Of a DNA stretch of 64,000 nucleotides, positions 37,008 through 44,985 are shown one piece after another. Under the pieces are notes generated by a model, which was given only the letters and a program-made list of their open reading frames with translations, did no database searches and was not told the DNA's origin. Within the stretch, counting starts at the first letter, position 1; each line of letters begins with the position of its first letter. Source of the DNA: Brumicola pallidula DSM 14239 = ACAM 615 (GTDB lineage Bacteria > Pseudomonadota > Gammaproteobacteria > Enterobacterales > Alteromonadaceae); the NCBI RefSeq assembly GCF_000428905.1, contig NZ_AUAV01000011.1, positions 152,264-216,263 of the forward strand, in the 5' to 3' direction. The translations under genes were made by a program, and so were the position numbers.

Positions 37008-37703
37008 TTGAATAGTCGAATTTTCAGTATTGACGTTTTGCGGACAGTCGCCATTGTTCTTATGGTCATATTTCATTTTATATATGACCTCAAATTTTTC
37101 GGTTATGTTGACTGGAACATACCAGATGGCGAAGGATGGCGTACTTTTCGGTATGTTATCCTGAGCTCTTTCTTCATCTGTTTAGGCGCATCACTGCATT
37201 TATCATATCAACGCGCTATCAATTGGAAAAAATTTACTAAGCGCCTTATTCAAATTTTAGTCAGTGCGTTGGCTATTAGTTTGGTTTCGTTGTTAATGGT
37301 GCCCAACAACTATATTTATTTTGGTGTGTTACATTTTATTGCTGTTGCTAGCCTGCTTTGTATTATGTTTGCAAATAAACCCCGTATGTCCCTGCTTATC
37401 GGACTCTGCATAATTGCTGCCTATAACATCGGTTGGATGTCTGGCATTTGGCCATTCAATTATATCCGCAGTTACCTTCCCGCATATTCAAACGACTATG
37501 TCGGTCTGTTTCCTTGGGTAGGTGTGGTGTTCATCGGTATTTGGTTTGCTTCAACCGCATTTTTGCAAAATGATCCGCTAAAACATATCGAAAAAAACAC
37601 ATGGTTAGCATTGCCAGGTAAACATAGCCTGGTGATTTATCTTGTTCATCAACCGGCATTCTTTGCCATATTTGGACTAATCGCATACTTATCAGGCCGC
37701 TAA
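37008..37703 (+). CDS. DUF1624 / heparan-alpha-glucosaminide N-acetyltransferase-like membrane protein
   Basis: A 231-aa multi-pass protein of the acyltransferase-like DUF1624 group. The N-terminus FSIDVLRTVAIVLMVIFHFIYDLKFFGY is the diagnostic R-x-x-D-x-x-R-x-x-A-I-x-x-M-x-x-x-H-x-x-x-D-L pattern in two parts, and a late VIYLVHQPAFF matches the catalytic-His helix of such proteins. About six or seven TM helices. The start is TTG (37008), four bases after the upstream stop. It probably modifies an envelope glycan or lipid, but its link to the metal genes is only positional. Last gene of the coupled series starting at 33021. Confidence 0.75.
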   Translation: MNSRIFSIDVLRTVAIVLMVIFHFIYDLKFFGYVDWNIPDGEGWRTFRYVILSSFFICLGASLHLSYQRAINWKKFTKRLIQILVSALAISLVSLLMVPNNYIYFGVLHFIAVASLLCIMFANKPRMSLLIGLCIIAAYNIGWMSGIWPFNYIRSYLPAYSNDYVGLFPWVGVVFIGIWFASTAFLQNDPLKHIEKNTWLALPGKHSLVIYLVHQPAFFAIFGLIAYLSGR

Positions 37704-37793
37704 TTTGATTGTTTATAGTGTTGATGCTCAATCAGCCTATTTGAACTGAAAAAGCAGCATAAGTTAAATACAGAATGCGTAAGGTAAAGTGCA

Positions 37794-37837
37794 CCTAAGG
37801 TTCTCTTAAGTTTTGCGCAGTAAGCTCAATGTATATT
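37794..37837 (+). promoter_or_regulatory. Second PmrA-type box, upstream of the TlpA gene
   Basis: CCTAAG-GTTCT-CTTAAG (37794-37810) matches the box at 32959 with one hexamer mismatch and the same 5-bp spacing. TATATT at 37832-37837 is a possible -10, with the box just upstream of the -35 region. The ATG of the TlpA-like gene is at 37857. This suggests the second half of the locus is controlled by the same regulator. Confidence 0.6.
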
Positions 37838-37856
37838 TATATTCTTGAGTGTCGTT

Positions 37857-38345
37857 ATGCGAACAAAATCCCACATTTTAATTTACATCTCCTTATTTTT
37901 TGCCGCCAGTATTGCCAATGCATCCACTGCCAAGGAATTCACCCTTGCAGACTTTCATTCGAGTAAGCAGTTAGTTTCTCTGCAAGATTTTAAAGGTAAA
38001 GTCGTTTATTTGGATTTTTGGGCGAGCTGGTGTAAACCTTGCCGCACTTCATTTGGCTGGATGAATGCAATGCAAACTAAATATGCTGCTCAAGGTTTTG
38101 AGATTGTTAGCATTAATTTAGACCAGGACAAATCTTTAATTAGTACTTTTTTAGAAAGCTACCCGGCTAATTTTCGTATCCTTTTAGATCCTGAAGGTAA
38201 GGTTGCCGCCGACTATGAGCTAGTCGGCATGCCAAGTAGTTACTTAATTGATAAACACGGCAATGTGCGCAAAACCCACACCGGTTTTTTTATACAAAAC
38301 AAATCAAAATATGAACAAGAAATTATCTCTTTATTGTCTGAGTAG
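37857..38345 (+). CDS. TlpA-like exported thioredoxin
   Basis: A 162-aa thioredoxin-fold protein with a signal peptide (ILIYISLFFAASIANA). The active site is FWASWCKPCRTSF (C-x-x-C with Lys-Pro), followed by the cis-Pro segment VGMPSSYLID. TlpA/ResA-like proteins reduce disulfides or haem-site cysteines outside the cytoplasm. The ATG at 37857 is preferred to an in-frame TTG four codons upstream, though no strong ribosome site is seen. It is first in a TlpA-DUF4266-DUF3570-ApbE set. The Cys-rich tail of the DUF4266 protein is an obvious candidate substrate. Confidence 0.9.
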   Translation: MRTKSHILIYISLFFAASIANASTAKEFTLADFHSSKQLVSLQDFKGKVVYLDFWASWCKPCRTSFGWMNAMQTKYAAQGFEIVSINLDQDKSLISTFLESYPANFRILLDPEGKVAADYELVGMPSSYLIDKHGNVRKTHTGFFIQNKSKYEQEIISLLSE

Positions 38346-38355
38346 GAGCTGTTAC

Positions 38356-38613
38356 ATGAATATTAATCAAATAAAAGCATCAAAAAAACACACTAAAAAG
38401 CTAATTTTTGTGTTTTCCATTATTACCACAGTGCAATTAGGTGGTTGTGCCAATTTAGGCGTGCAACCTTGGGAGCGCGACTTATTGGCTAAGGATGAGA
38501 TGGCCTTAAATGCCGACGCAGTAGATATCGGTTTAGACGAACATATTTATTTTAGTAAAGAAGGGACTAGCGGCGGACGTTCATTTGCTGGCGGAGGTTG
38601 CGGATGCAATTAA
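38356..38613 (+). CDS. DUF4266 small lipoprotein with Gly/Cys tail
   Basis: An 85-aa lipoprotein: a hydrophobic signal and lipobox (QLGGC, Cys 31), then ANLGVQPWERDLLAKDEMAL, the DUF4266 signature. The C-terminus is SGGRSFAGGGCGCN, with two cysteines in a glycine-rich end. The function of the family is not known. The ATG at 38356 has TAGGAGCT upstream. The codons for GGGCGCN contain the ribosome site (GGAGGT) of the next gene, whose ATG overlaps the last codons. It regularly accompanies DUF3570 proteins as I know the family. Confidence 0.88.
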   Translation: MNINQIKASKKHTKKLIFVFSIITTVQLGGCANLGVQPWERDLLAKDEMALNADAVDIGLDEHIYFSKEGTSGGRSFAGGGCGCN

Positions 38614-39914
38614 CTAAATCAAAAAAAATAAGCACTCTTTTAGCAACAGCAACATGCACCTTGTTAAACACCGGTGTTCAAGCACAAGAAACTAAATCAG
38701 TAAACGATTGGCAGTTTGATACAGCGATCCTTTACTACGGAGAAACCGACCGTGTTAGCCTTCTTGAAGGTGTCGTTAGTGCAACCAAAGATTTTGGTGA
38801 TCAACACATTCTAAATACTAAATTGGTGATTGACACGCTCACCGGTGCATCAGCCACAGGTGCTGTTTCACAGCCCTATGCACAAACATTTAGTCGCCCA
38901 TCTGGAGATGGTCAATACACGACTTCGCCCAATGAATTGCCGTTGGACGATACGTTTCAAGACACGCGAGTGCAATTAAGTGCAAACTGGACTCAGCCTA
39001 TATATCAAGATACTCGCATTAATATAGGCGGCAACATTTCAAGCGAATATGACTATTTGTCAGTCGGTACAAGTGTGTCAGCAGAACGAGATTTTTATAA
39101 CAAGAACACGACCGCTTTGTTCGGCTTATCGTATCAATTTGATAGTATTGACCCTGTTGGTGGACGCCCTATTGCTTTGTCTTCCATGGTAGTCAATAAC
39201 GGACAATTTGGCGCCGGTGAAGCTGGCGAAGATGCTTTTGAAACCGCTTTTAATCAAACCCGAATTACCGATACAGATGACAAATCAACTGTAGATGCAC
39301 TTTTTGGCCTTACGCAAGTAATTAACCGTCGTATGATAGTGCAATTAAACTACAGCTATTCAAATAGTAGTGGTTACTTAAACGACCCTTACAAGTTACT
39401 CAGTGTCGTCAATTCAAATGGTGAAACTCAGTCCATAGTGCATGAAAATCGCCCTGACAGTCGCGTAAAACATAGTATTTATGCGCAAACTAAGTACGCA
39501 TTTGATGATGCTGTCGCTGACGTTTCATATCGGTTTGCGACCGACGATTGGGAAATTAAATCACATACGATTGATTCTAAGTTGCGTTATAACTTAACAG
39601 AAACAGACTATATTCAACCACATATTCGCTATTATCAGCAAAGTGAAGCCGATTTTTATCGTCCTTACTTAAATGATGCCGATGTCTTACCTGCTGTCGC
39701 CTCAGCCGATTACAGATTAGGCGAAATGACAGCAATAACAGTTGGCTTAAAATACGCTCACCAAATGAATAATGGGCATGAATGGGGAGTACGAGCTGAG
39801 TATTACCAGCAAGATCCAAAAAATGCCGGCTTTGAAAATATTGGAGTACTTGCAAGTCAAGAATTGTATCCGAGTGTAAAAGCGTTTATCTTGCAATTCA
39901 GTTACAATTTTTAA
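38604..39914 (+). CDS. DUF3570 outer-membrane barrel with ApbE-like flavinylation motif
   Basis: A 436-aa exported protein: signal peptide to about residue 28 (NTGVQAQ), then long amphipathic strands ending in AFILQFSYNF, so a beta-barrel is likely. The early loop contains LVIDTLTGASATGA (residues 75-88). D77-T-L-T-G-A-S83 fits the D-x-x-[ST]-G-A-[ST] site at which ApbE attaches FMN to Thr/Ser in NqrC- and RnfG-type proteins. An apbE gene is next, 19 bp downstream. The start is the ATG at 38604 with GGAGGT 5 nt upstream, not the ATG-like start two codons earlier. Flavinylation is a prediction. Confidence 0.85.
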   Translation: MQLTKSKKISTLLATATCTLLNTGVQAQETKSVNDWQFDTAILYYGETDRVSLLEGVVSATKDFGDQHILNTKLVIDTLTGASATGAVSQPYAQTFSRPSGDGQYTTSPNELPLDDTFQDTRVQLSANWTQPIYQDTRINIGGNISSEYDYLSVGTSVSAERDFYNKNTTALFGLSYQFDSIDPVGGRPIALSSMVVNNGQFGAGEAGEDAFETAFNQTRITDTDDKSTVDALFGLTQVINRRMIVQLNYSYSNSSGYLNDPYKLLSVVNSNGETQSIVHENRPDSRVKHSIYAQTKYAFDDAVADVSYRFATDDWEIKSHTIDSKLRYNLTETDYIQPHIRYYQQSEADFYRPYLNDADVLPAVASADYRLGEMTAITVGLKYAHQMNNGHEWGVRAEYYQQDPKNAGFENIGVLASQELYPSVKAFILQFSYNF

Positions 39915-39933
39915 TACATAGGTAAGTCTTATT

Positions 39934-40851
39934 TTGTCTGACTGGAAGATTCAAACTGCCGATGATCATATCAAAGGCAGTTTTTTTTGTATGGCGAGCC
40001 CTTGTGAGTTGCTCATTGATACCCTCGACCCTTTGGTGGCTAGCCATATTACCGAACAAGCGGCTGCGGAAGCTTTTCGTATTGAGAAAAAGTTTAGTCG
40101 GTATCGCAACGACAATATTGTGTATGCGATTAATCAAGCTCAAGGACAATCTGTTGCTATCGATGTCGAGACCTTTCAGTTACTGACGTTTGCCAATACG
40201 TGTTTTAAAATAAGCGATGGCATGTTTGATATTACGTCCGGTGTGTTGAGGCATGCATGGAAGTTTGATGGTTCTGATAATGTTCCTGATGAAGAAACTA
40301 TACATAAGTTATTGAGATTTATCGGTTGGCATCGTGTTGAATTTAATCAACAACAAATTTTAATGCCAGCAGGCTTTGAAATAGACTTGGGTGGTATTGG
40401 TAAAGAGTACGCAGTGGATTGTGTTGCAAAACTATGCACAGAGATCGCTCCTAAGATTTCTATATTGGTCAATTTTGGTGGCGATATTCAGGTTACTCAA
40501 GCAAAAAAAGAAGGCCAATACTGGCATGTAGGTATTGAAATGCCAGTGCAAAATAGTCCACAAGCCAAGGATAACCGAACAATATACAAGACCGTATTAG
40601 TGAGAATAGCACGCGGAGGTTTAGCAACGAGCGGTGACGCAAACCGATATTTACTAAAAAATGATGTGCGTTATTCGCATGTTTTAAATCCTCAACTCGG
40701 AAAGCCTATTATTGATGGGCCTCGTTCTGTCACCGTTGCTAGTGACCATTGTGTGCAAGCAGGACTTATGGCCACCCTAGCGTTACTACAGGGCAGACAA
40801 GCTGAACAGTTTCTTATGCAGCAAGAACTGACTTATTGGTGTTATTGGTAA
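39934..40851 (+). CDS. apbE: FAD:protein FMN transferase (ApbE)
   Basis: A 305-aa ApbE-family enzyme that transfers FMN from FAD to Ser/Thr of target proteins. Motifs: CMASPCELLID (equivalent of M-G-T), EKKFSRYRNDNIV, EIDLGGIGKEYAVD (nucleotide-binding D-x-G-G-x-x-K), LVNFGGDI, and LATSGDANRY...YSHVLNPQLGKP. The start is TTG at 39934; an in-frame stop lies four codons upstream and no ATG precedes the first motif. No signal peptide or lipobox is present, so this copy appears cytoplasmic, unlike most periplasmic ApbE lipoproteins. Last gene of the set. Confidence 0.9.
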   Translation: MSDWKIQTADDHIKGSFFCMASPCELLIDTLDPLVASHITEQAAAEAFRIEKKFSRYRNDNIVYAINQAQGQSVAIDVETFQLLTFANTCFKISDGMFDITSGVLRHAWKFDGSDNVPDEETIHKLLRFIGWHRVEFNQQQILMPAGFEIDLGGIGKEYAVDCVAKLCTEIAPKISILVNFGGDIQVTQAKKEGQYWHVGIEMPVQNSPQAKDNRTIYKTVLVRIARGGLATSGDANRYLLKNDVRYSHVLNPQLGKPIIDGPRSVTVASDHCVQAGLMATLALLQGRQAEQFLMQQELTYWCYW

Positions 40852-41085
40852 GTCGCGCATAAATGCGACTAATAAGTTCAGCTATATCTGCGTGTACCAC
40901 ATGGCGCATGCCGCAATCATCAAGCCCTAAACGCAGCTAATTGTTATTTTTAAATTAAAAAAATAATCACTATTTTACTTCCCTACGTACCTATTCCCAT
41001 TGTTTAGAGGTATTCTATTGTATTAAAAATATGCGTACCAACGAGATACGTCAAAATAAGCTACACAGGGAAGTGTTATATCATT

Positions 41086-41748
41086 ATGATTGAAATTCAT
41101 TCGATAAAAAAACAATTCAAAAATGGAGAAGAAATTGTCACTGCAATAGACGATGTTTCTTTAACCATCAAACAAAATGAATTCGTCGCTGTCATGGGTA
41201 GTTCTGGCAGTGGAAAATCAACGTTAATGAATGTCCTGGGATGCCTCGATACCCCTACTTCAGGCAAATATTTACTTGATGGTAAAGATGTCGCTAGCTT
41301 AACCGATGATGAGCTTTCGCGGATTCGAAACGAACACATTGGTTTCATTTTTCAAACTTTCCATTTATTACCTAAACTCGATGTTATCGAAAATGTAAAA
41401 TTACCCCTTCGTTATTCAACGATCAACGCTGAAGAAGCCAATAGCAGAGCCTTGAACCTAATCGAGCGTGTTGGTCTTAGCCATCGAAAAAACCATAAAC
41501 CATTTGAAATGTCAGGCGGACAACGTCAGCGCGTGGCTATTGCAAGAGCACTCATCAACAAACCAAGTGTTATTTTGGCCGACGAGCCAACCGGAAATTT
41601 GGATAGTCAAACCTCAAAAGAAATCATGCATTTATTGACTGAACTGCATGACGCCGGACAAACTATTGTGATGGTAACGCATGAAAATGATATTGCGGCT
41701 TATGCGCAGCGAACAATACGCATGAAAGACGGCAAGATAATAAGTTAA
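41086..41748 (+). CDS. ABC exporter ATP-binding protein (MacB/LolD-like)
   Basis: A 220-aa ATPase. Walker A is MGSSGSGKSTLMNVLG, the Q-loop lies in IGFIFQTFHLLPKL, the signature is MSGGQRQRVAIARAL and Walker B is VILADEPTGNLDSQT, followed by the switch His in MVTHEND. It belongs to the MacB/LolD/YknY exporter ATPases. It is the first gene of a five-gene operon with three adaptor proteins and one permease. The cargo is unknown; the operon has no TolC-type gene. Confidence 0.95.
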   Translation: MIEIHSIKKQFKNGEEIVTAIDDVSLTIKQNEFVAVMGSSGSGKSTLMNVLGCLDTPTSGKYLLDGKDVASLTDDELSRIRNEHIGFIFQTFHLLPKLDVIENVKLPLRYSTINAEEANSRALNLIERVGLSHRKNHKPFEMSGGQRQRVAIARALINKPSVILADEPTGNLDSQTSKEIMHLLTELHDAGQTIVMVTHENDIAAYAQRTIRMKDGKIIS

Positions 41749-41787
41749 TCTGAAAAATTATATCAATACTCAAAGGGAACACTTCTG

Positions 41788-42795
41788 ATGGTAGGTTTTA
41801 TGAAAATACATTTCACTACGTTAAAAGTAATGCGGATTGCCCAACTATTGAGTTTAGCCTTGTTGTCAATAACGGTTGAAGCACAAAGCGATTTGCTATT
41901 AACAGGTCAAGTCAGCTCATCCGCCAAACAAGTGATTAATGCCCCACAATCGAGTCGTTGGCAAATTCAAATCCAATGGATGGAAGAAGAGGGTGCCATT
42001 GTAAAAGAAGGCGATACGATTGCTGTATTTGATGGCTCAAACGAGCAAAGCAGACTGGATCAGAATATAGAATCATTAGAACGCCAAGTGCTTGAGCTCG
42101 AACAAATGAAAATGGAGCAAGACCGCAAATTTACTGACGCTCAGGGTAGCTTAACATTAGCCGTAATGCGAGTTGAAAAAGCACAAATTGAAGCTTCCGT
42201 ACCCGCTTCTGATGTTAGTCAATATGAAAAGGGCCAATATGACTTAGCACTGCAACGCGCAATGTTGGAACAAGTAAAAGCAGAAGAAGCACTACGACGG
42301 TCAGCACAAGAACGTGAAACAGAAATCCAAAAGAAAAATATCGATATTCAGAAGGTAGAAGAAGAGATTGCTTATCTTGAAGGCTTACTCGAAAAAATGA
42401 ATGTCACAGCAACAATATCGGGACCTATTACTTATGCAATGCACCCGTGGACTCAACAAAAAATAACCGCAGGCAATAATCTACAGCCAAGTTGGAAGGT
42501 CATGGATGTGCAAGCAACAACCGACTTTCAAATTGAAACCTGGGTGCATGAAATTGACGCGGTCGGATTAAAGGACAAAACAAAGGTTAAGTTAATAATT
42601 GACGCTTACCCTAATAAGTCATTCGAAGGCTATATTGAAGCTATTTCAAGTCAATCTGAAAAACGCGCACAGTGGAGTAAAAGTTCGTACTTTCCTGCCA
42701 TTGTTAAATTTACCACCGCACCGAGCATTAACTTATTGCCCGGTATGAGCGTTCGAATTCACATTAATAACACAGAAGGCAAACCTAATGCGTAA
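41788..42795 (+). CDS. HlyD-type periplasmic adaptor 1
   Basis: A 335-aa membrane-fusion-protein-like adaptor with a cleavable-looking signal (IAQLLSLALLSITVEAQ). A barrel-sandwich half-motif (IQWMEEEGAIVKEGDTIAVFDG) precedes a long coiled coil (residues about 90-205, Glu/Gln-rich). The second half-motif and beta-barrel follow, ending LLPGMSVRIHI. It may start at 41788 or at the ATG four codons later. The operon encodes two more adaptors directly after it. Adaptors link the inner-membrane transporter to an outer-membrane exit duct. Seven-base overlap with the next gene. Confidence 0.85.
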   Translation: MVGFMKIHFTTLKVMRIAQLLSLALLSITVEAQSDLLLTGQVSSSAKQVINAPQSSRWQIQIQWMEEEGAIVKEGDTIAVFDGSNEQSRLDQNIESLERQVLELEQMKMEQDRKFTDAQGSLTLAVMRVEKAQIEASVPASDVSQYEKGQYDLALQRAMLEQVKAEEALRRSAQERETEIQKKNIDIQKVEEEIAYLEGLLEKMNVTATISGPITYAMHPWTQQKITAGNNLQPSWKVMDVQATTDFQIETWVHEIDAVGLKDKTKVKLIIDAYPNKSFEGYIEAISSQSEKRAQWSKSSYFPAIVKFTTAPSINLLPGMSVRIHINNTEGKPNA

Positions 42796-43771
42796 TTCCC
42801 TACTTGTTTTAGCCGGCGTTTTTATGCTTAGTGCTTGCGGTAGCGAGCCTATTGAAGTGTATCAACAATCATCTGAAAATATTATTAAAGCACCCGCAGA
42901 ATTAGTTTCACTGCAACAGATAACCATTGGTCCGCCCAATATCAGACGCATGTGGAGCTTTAAGATCGAGTATATTGCCCGTGAAAATGCCATTGTAAAA
43001 GTCGGCGACACTCTACTTCGATTCGATGGGCAGTCACTTCGTAACGATTTATTTGGGCGTAAAAGTGACCTCGATGCAGCAACAAAGGAAGCCGAGCAAG
43101 GTGGCTTAAATAATGAAGCCAAGCTCAAAGATCTTCTTCTTAGCTTGGCTGAAGCCAAAATGAACGAGGATAAAACAAGACGTAAAGTTGAAATAACAGA
43201 CGCCTCGCGCTCTAAAATCGAGCGTCAAAAGCAGCAGGCTGAACATAAAATTGCGACGGAAATCCACTTGCAAGCAAAGAACAGAGTCGCACAGCATAAA
43301 GAAGAGATGACCGTTGATGAAAAAGTACGCCAAGCGCGCATCGATAATAGGGCGGTAAGAGTAAAAGAATTAGAAGATAGCATTGATAAGTTGACTATTA
43401 ACTCGCCAAAAGACGGCATGGTTATTTATCTCAACTGGAACGATGAAAAACCGGCTGTAGGTGACACAGTTTATATGGGTGCAACCTTAATGACACTGCC
43501 CTCATTGGACAAAATCTCAGTTAAAGTTGAATTTGATGAATCACACACCGCTAAAGTGAATATTGGCCAAGAGGTTAAGGTCACTTTAGATGCTTTTCCT
43601 GAAAGTCCTTTCAATGGCAAAATCAGTGAAATTGGCAAGGCCTTTAGAAATAAATCGCAGCGTAATTTGAAAGTTGTTTTTGATGCTTGGGTAACGCTTG
43701 ATGAAATGGATACCAGTATTATGCGTCCGGGCATGAAAGCCACCGTTGAACTATCGCAAGGAAGTGTTTGA
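42788..43771 (+). CDS. HlyD-type adaptor lipoprotein 2
   Basis: A 327-aa adaptor with a lipoprotein signal (LAGVFMLSACGSEP, Cys 17). It has the same layout as adaptor 1: a biotinyl-like half-motif (IARENAIVKVGDTLLRFDG), a charged coiled coil (about residues 85-205) and a second half (DGMVIYLNWNDEKPAVGDTVY), then a barrel ending MRPGMKATVEL. Sequence conservation with adaptor 1 is limited to the fold motifs, so the copies are old. It overlaps both neighbours by a few bases. Confidence 0.85.
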   Translation: MRNSLLVLAGVFMLSACGSEPIEVYQQSSENIIKAPAELVSLQQITIGPPNIRRMWSFKIEYIARENAIVKVGDTLLRFDGQSLRNDLFGRKSDLDAATKEAEQGGLNNEAKLKDLLLSLAEAKMNEDKTRRKVEITDASRSKIERQKQQAEHKIATEIHLQAKNRVAQHKEEMTVDEKVRQARIDNRAVRVKELEDSIDKLTINSPKDGMVIYLNWNDEKPAVGDTVYMGATLMTLPSLDKISVKVEFDESHTAKVNIGQEVKVTLDAFPESPFNGKISEIGKAFRNKSQRNLKVVFDAWVTLDEMDTSIMRPGMKATVELSQGSV

Positions 43772-44985
43772 TGTATTTATCTAAAACAGCAAGACTAGCG
43801 AGTTTATGTGCTTTATTTTTATTCATTACCGCTTGTGAGGAGGAACAATCAACAGTACCAACTTATGAAGTATCGGAACGGGAATTCAAAATTTCTGTTA
43901 GTGCTTTTGGTGAGATAGAAGCAGCCGAAGCTCAAAAAATAGCGTCACCAGGCAACCAACCTATGATTTTAGAATGGTTAGCACCCGAAAATAGTATTGT
44001 GCAAGCAGGCCAAGTTATCGCTCGTTTTGATGCTCAACGTATCTTAAAAGACAGTCGCGACGAGGAACTCGAAATGTTGAAGCTGCAGCAGGATATGACT
44101 AAGAATAATGCGATTCAAACTCAACAACAAAAAGACATTGAGTCTGACCAAACGTTTGTTAAACATGAGTTTGCCTTTGTTGACCGTTTTGCCATAGATG
44201 ATTTACGTATTTATTCGCAGTTAGAAATCATAGACACCTTGCAAAATCGTGATTTCTTAGAAGCCAAAGACGATTTCCTCGAATGGAAAGAATCAAGTAT
44301 TGATCAGCAGCACGAGAGTGAATCGGCAGTGCTCAATATTCGCAACAGTGGGCATGCTGCAAAGTACGATAGACATCAGCAAGCTTTGTCAAAATTGGAA
44401 GTGGTTTCCCCCTATTCTGGTTTACTTATCTATGAAAAGGATCGTCGCGGCGAAAAACCATCGGTCGGTCAAACTGTATTTCCTGGTCGTACAATCGCTA
44501 ATATTCCCAACCTAGATAATATGCAGGCTCGGATTTTTGTGCTGGCTAATGACGCGATTGATTTGGCACTAGAGCAAACGGTGAATATTCGCTTAGATGC
44601 TTTTCCTGATCGCGCGTTCAGCGGAAAAATAAATAACGTTGCGGGATTTCCACGCTCAATCGAACGGGGTAACCCAGTGACCTACTATGAAATTACGGTC
44701 ACGCTGGATGAGCAAGACAAGCGACTGATGCAACCAGGGCGTAAAATCACAGCACAGATTGAAGTAAAACGGCCAGAGCCGACTATCGTCGTCCCGCTGC
44801 AAGCTATACATCATGATGAAGGAAAAAGTTATGTTTATTTAAGATTAGACAGTGAATTTTCACGCAGTGAAGTCATCAGTGGTCGTAAAAATCAGTATGT
44901 AGTAGAAATTATGAGTGGCGTAACAAAAGGCGATGTTGTTGCGTTAAGCATTCCTGAGTCTGTTGCGGTGGGTGATCAATCATGA
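43771..44985 (+). CDS. HlyD-type adaptor lipoprotein 3 (efflux RND/MFP-like)
   Basis: A 404-aa lipoprotein adaptor (lipobox LFLFITACEEE). It has LEWLAPENSIVQAGQVIARFDA, a helical hairpin (about residues 95-200), GLLIYEKDRRGEKPSVGQTVF, a beta-barrel, and an additional membrane-proximal domain at the end (IVVPLQAIHHDEGKSYVYL...SGVTKGDVVAL) that the other two adaptors lack. The ATG at 43771 overlaps the preceding TGA. Its stop overlaps the permease ATG. This is the adaptor most like full-length MacA/YknX proteins. Confidence 0.87.
   Translation: MYLSKTARLASLCALFLFITACEEEQSTVPTYEVSEREFKISVSAFGEIEAAEAQKIASPGNQPMILEWLAPENSIVQAGQVIARFDAQRILKDSRDEELEMLKLQQDMTKNNAIQTQQQKDIESDQTFVKHEFAFVDRFAIDDLRIYSQLEIIDTLQNRDFLEAKDDFLEWKESSIDQQHESESAVLNIRNSGHAAKYDRHQQALSKLEVVSPYSGLLIYEKDRRGEKPSVGQTVFPGRTIANIPNLDNMQARIFVLANDAIDLALEQTVNIRLDAFPDRAFSGKINNVAGFPRSIERGNPVTYYEITVTLDEQDKRLMQPGRKITAQIEVKRPEPTIVVPLQAIHHDEGKSYVYLRLDSEFSRSEVISGRKNQYVVEIMSGVTKGDVVALSIPESVAVGDQS

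Noticed and set aside
40852..40873. Hairpin AGTCGC...GCGACT after apbE as a terminator
   Set aside because: The stem is only 6 bp and no T tract follows.
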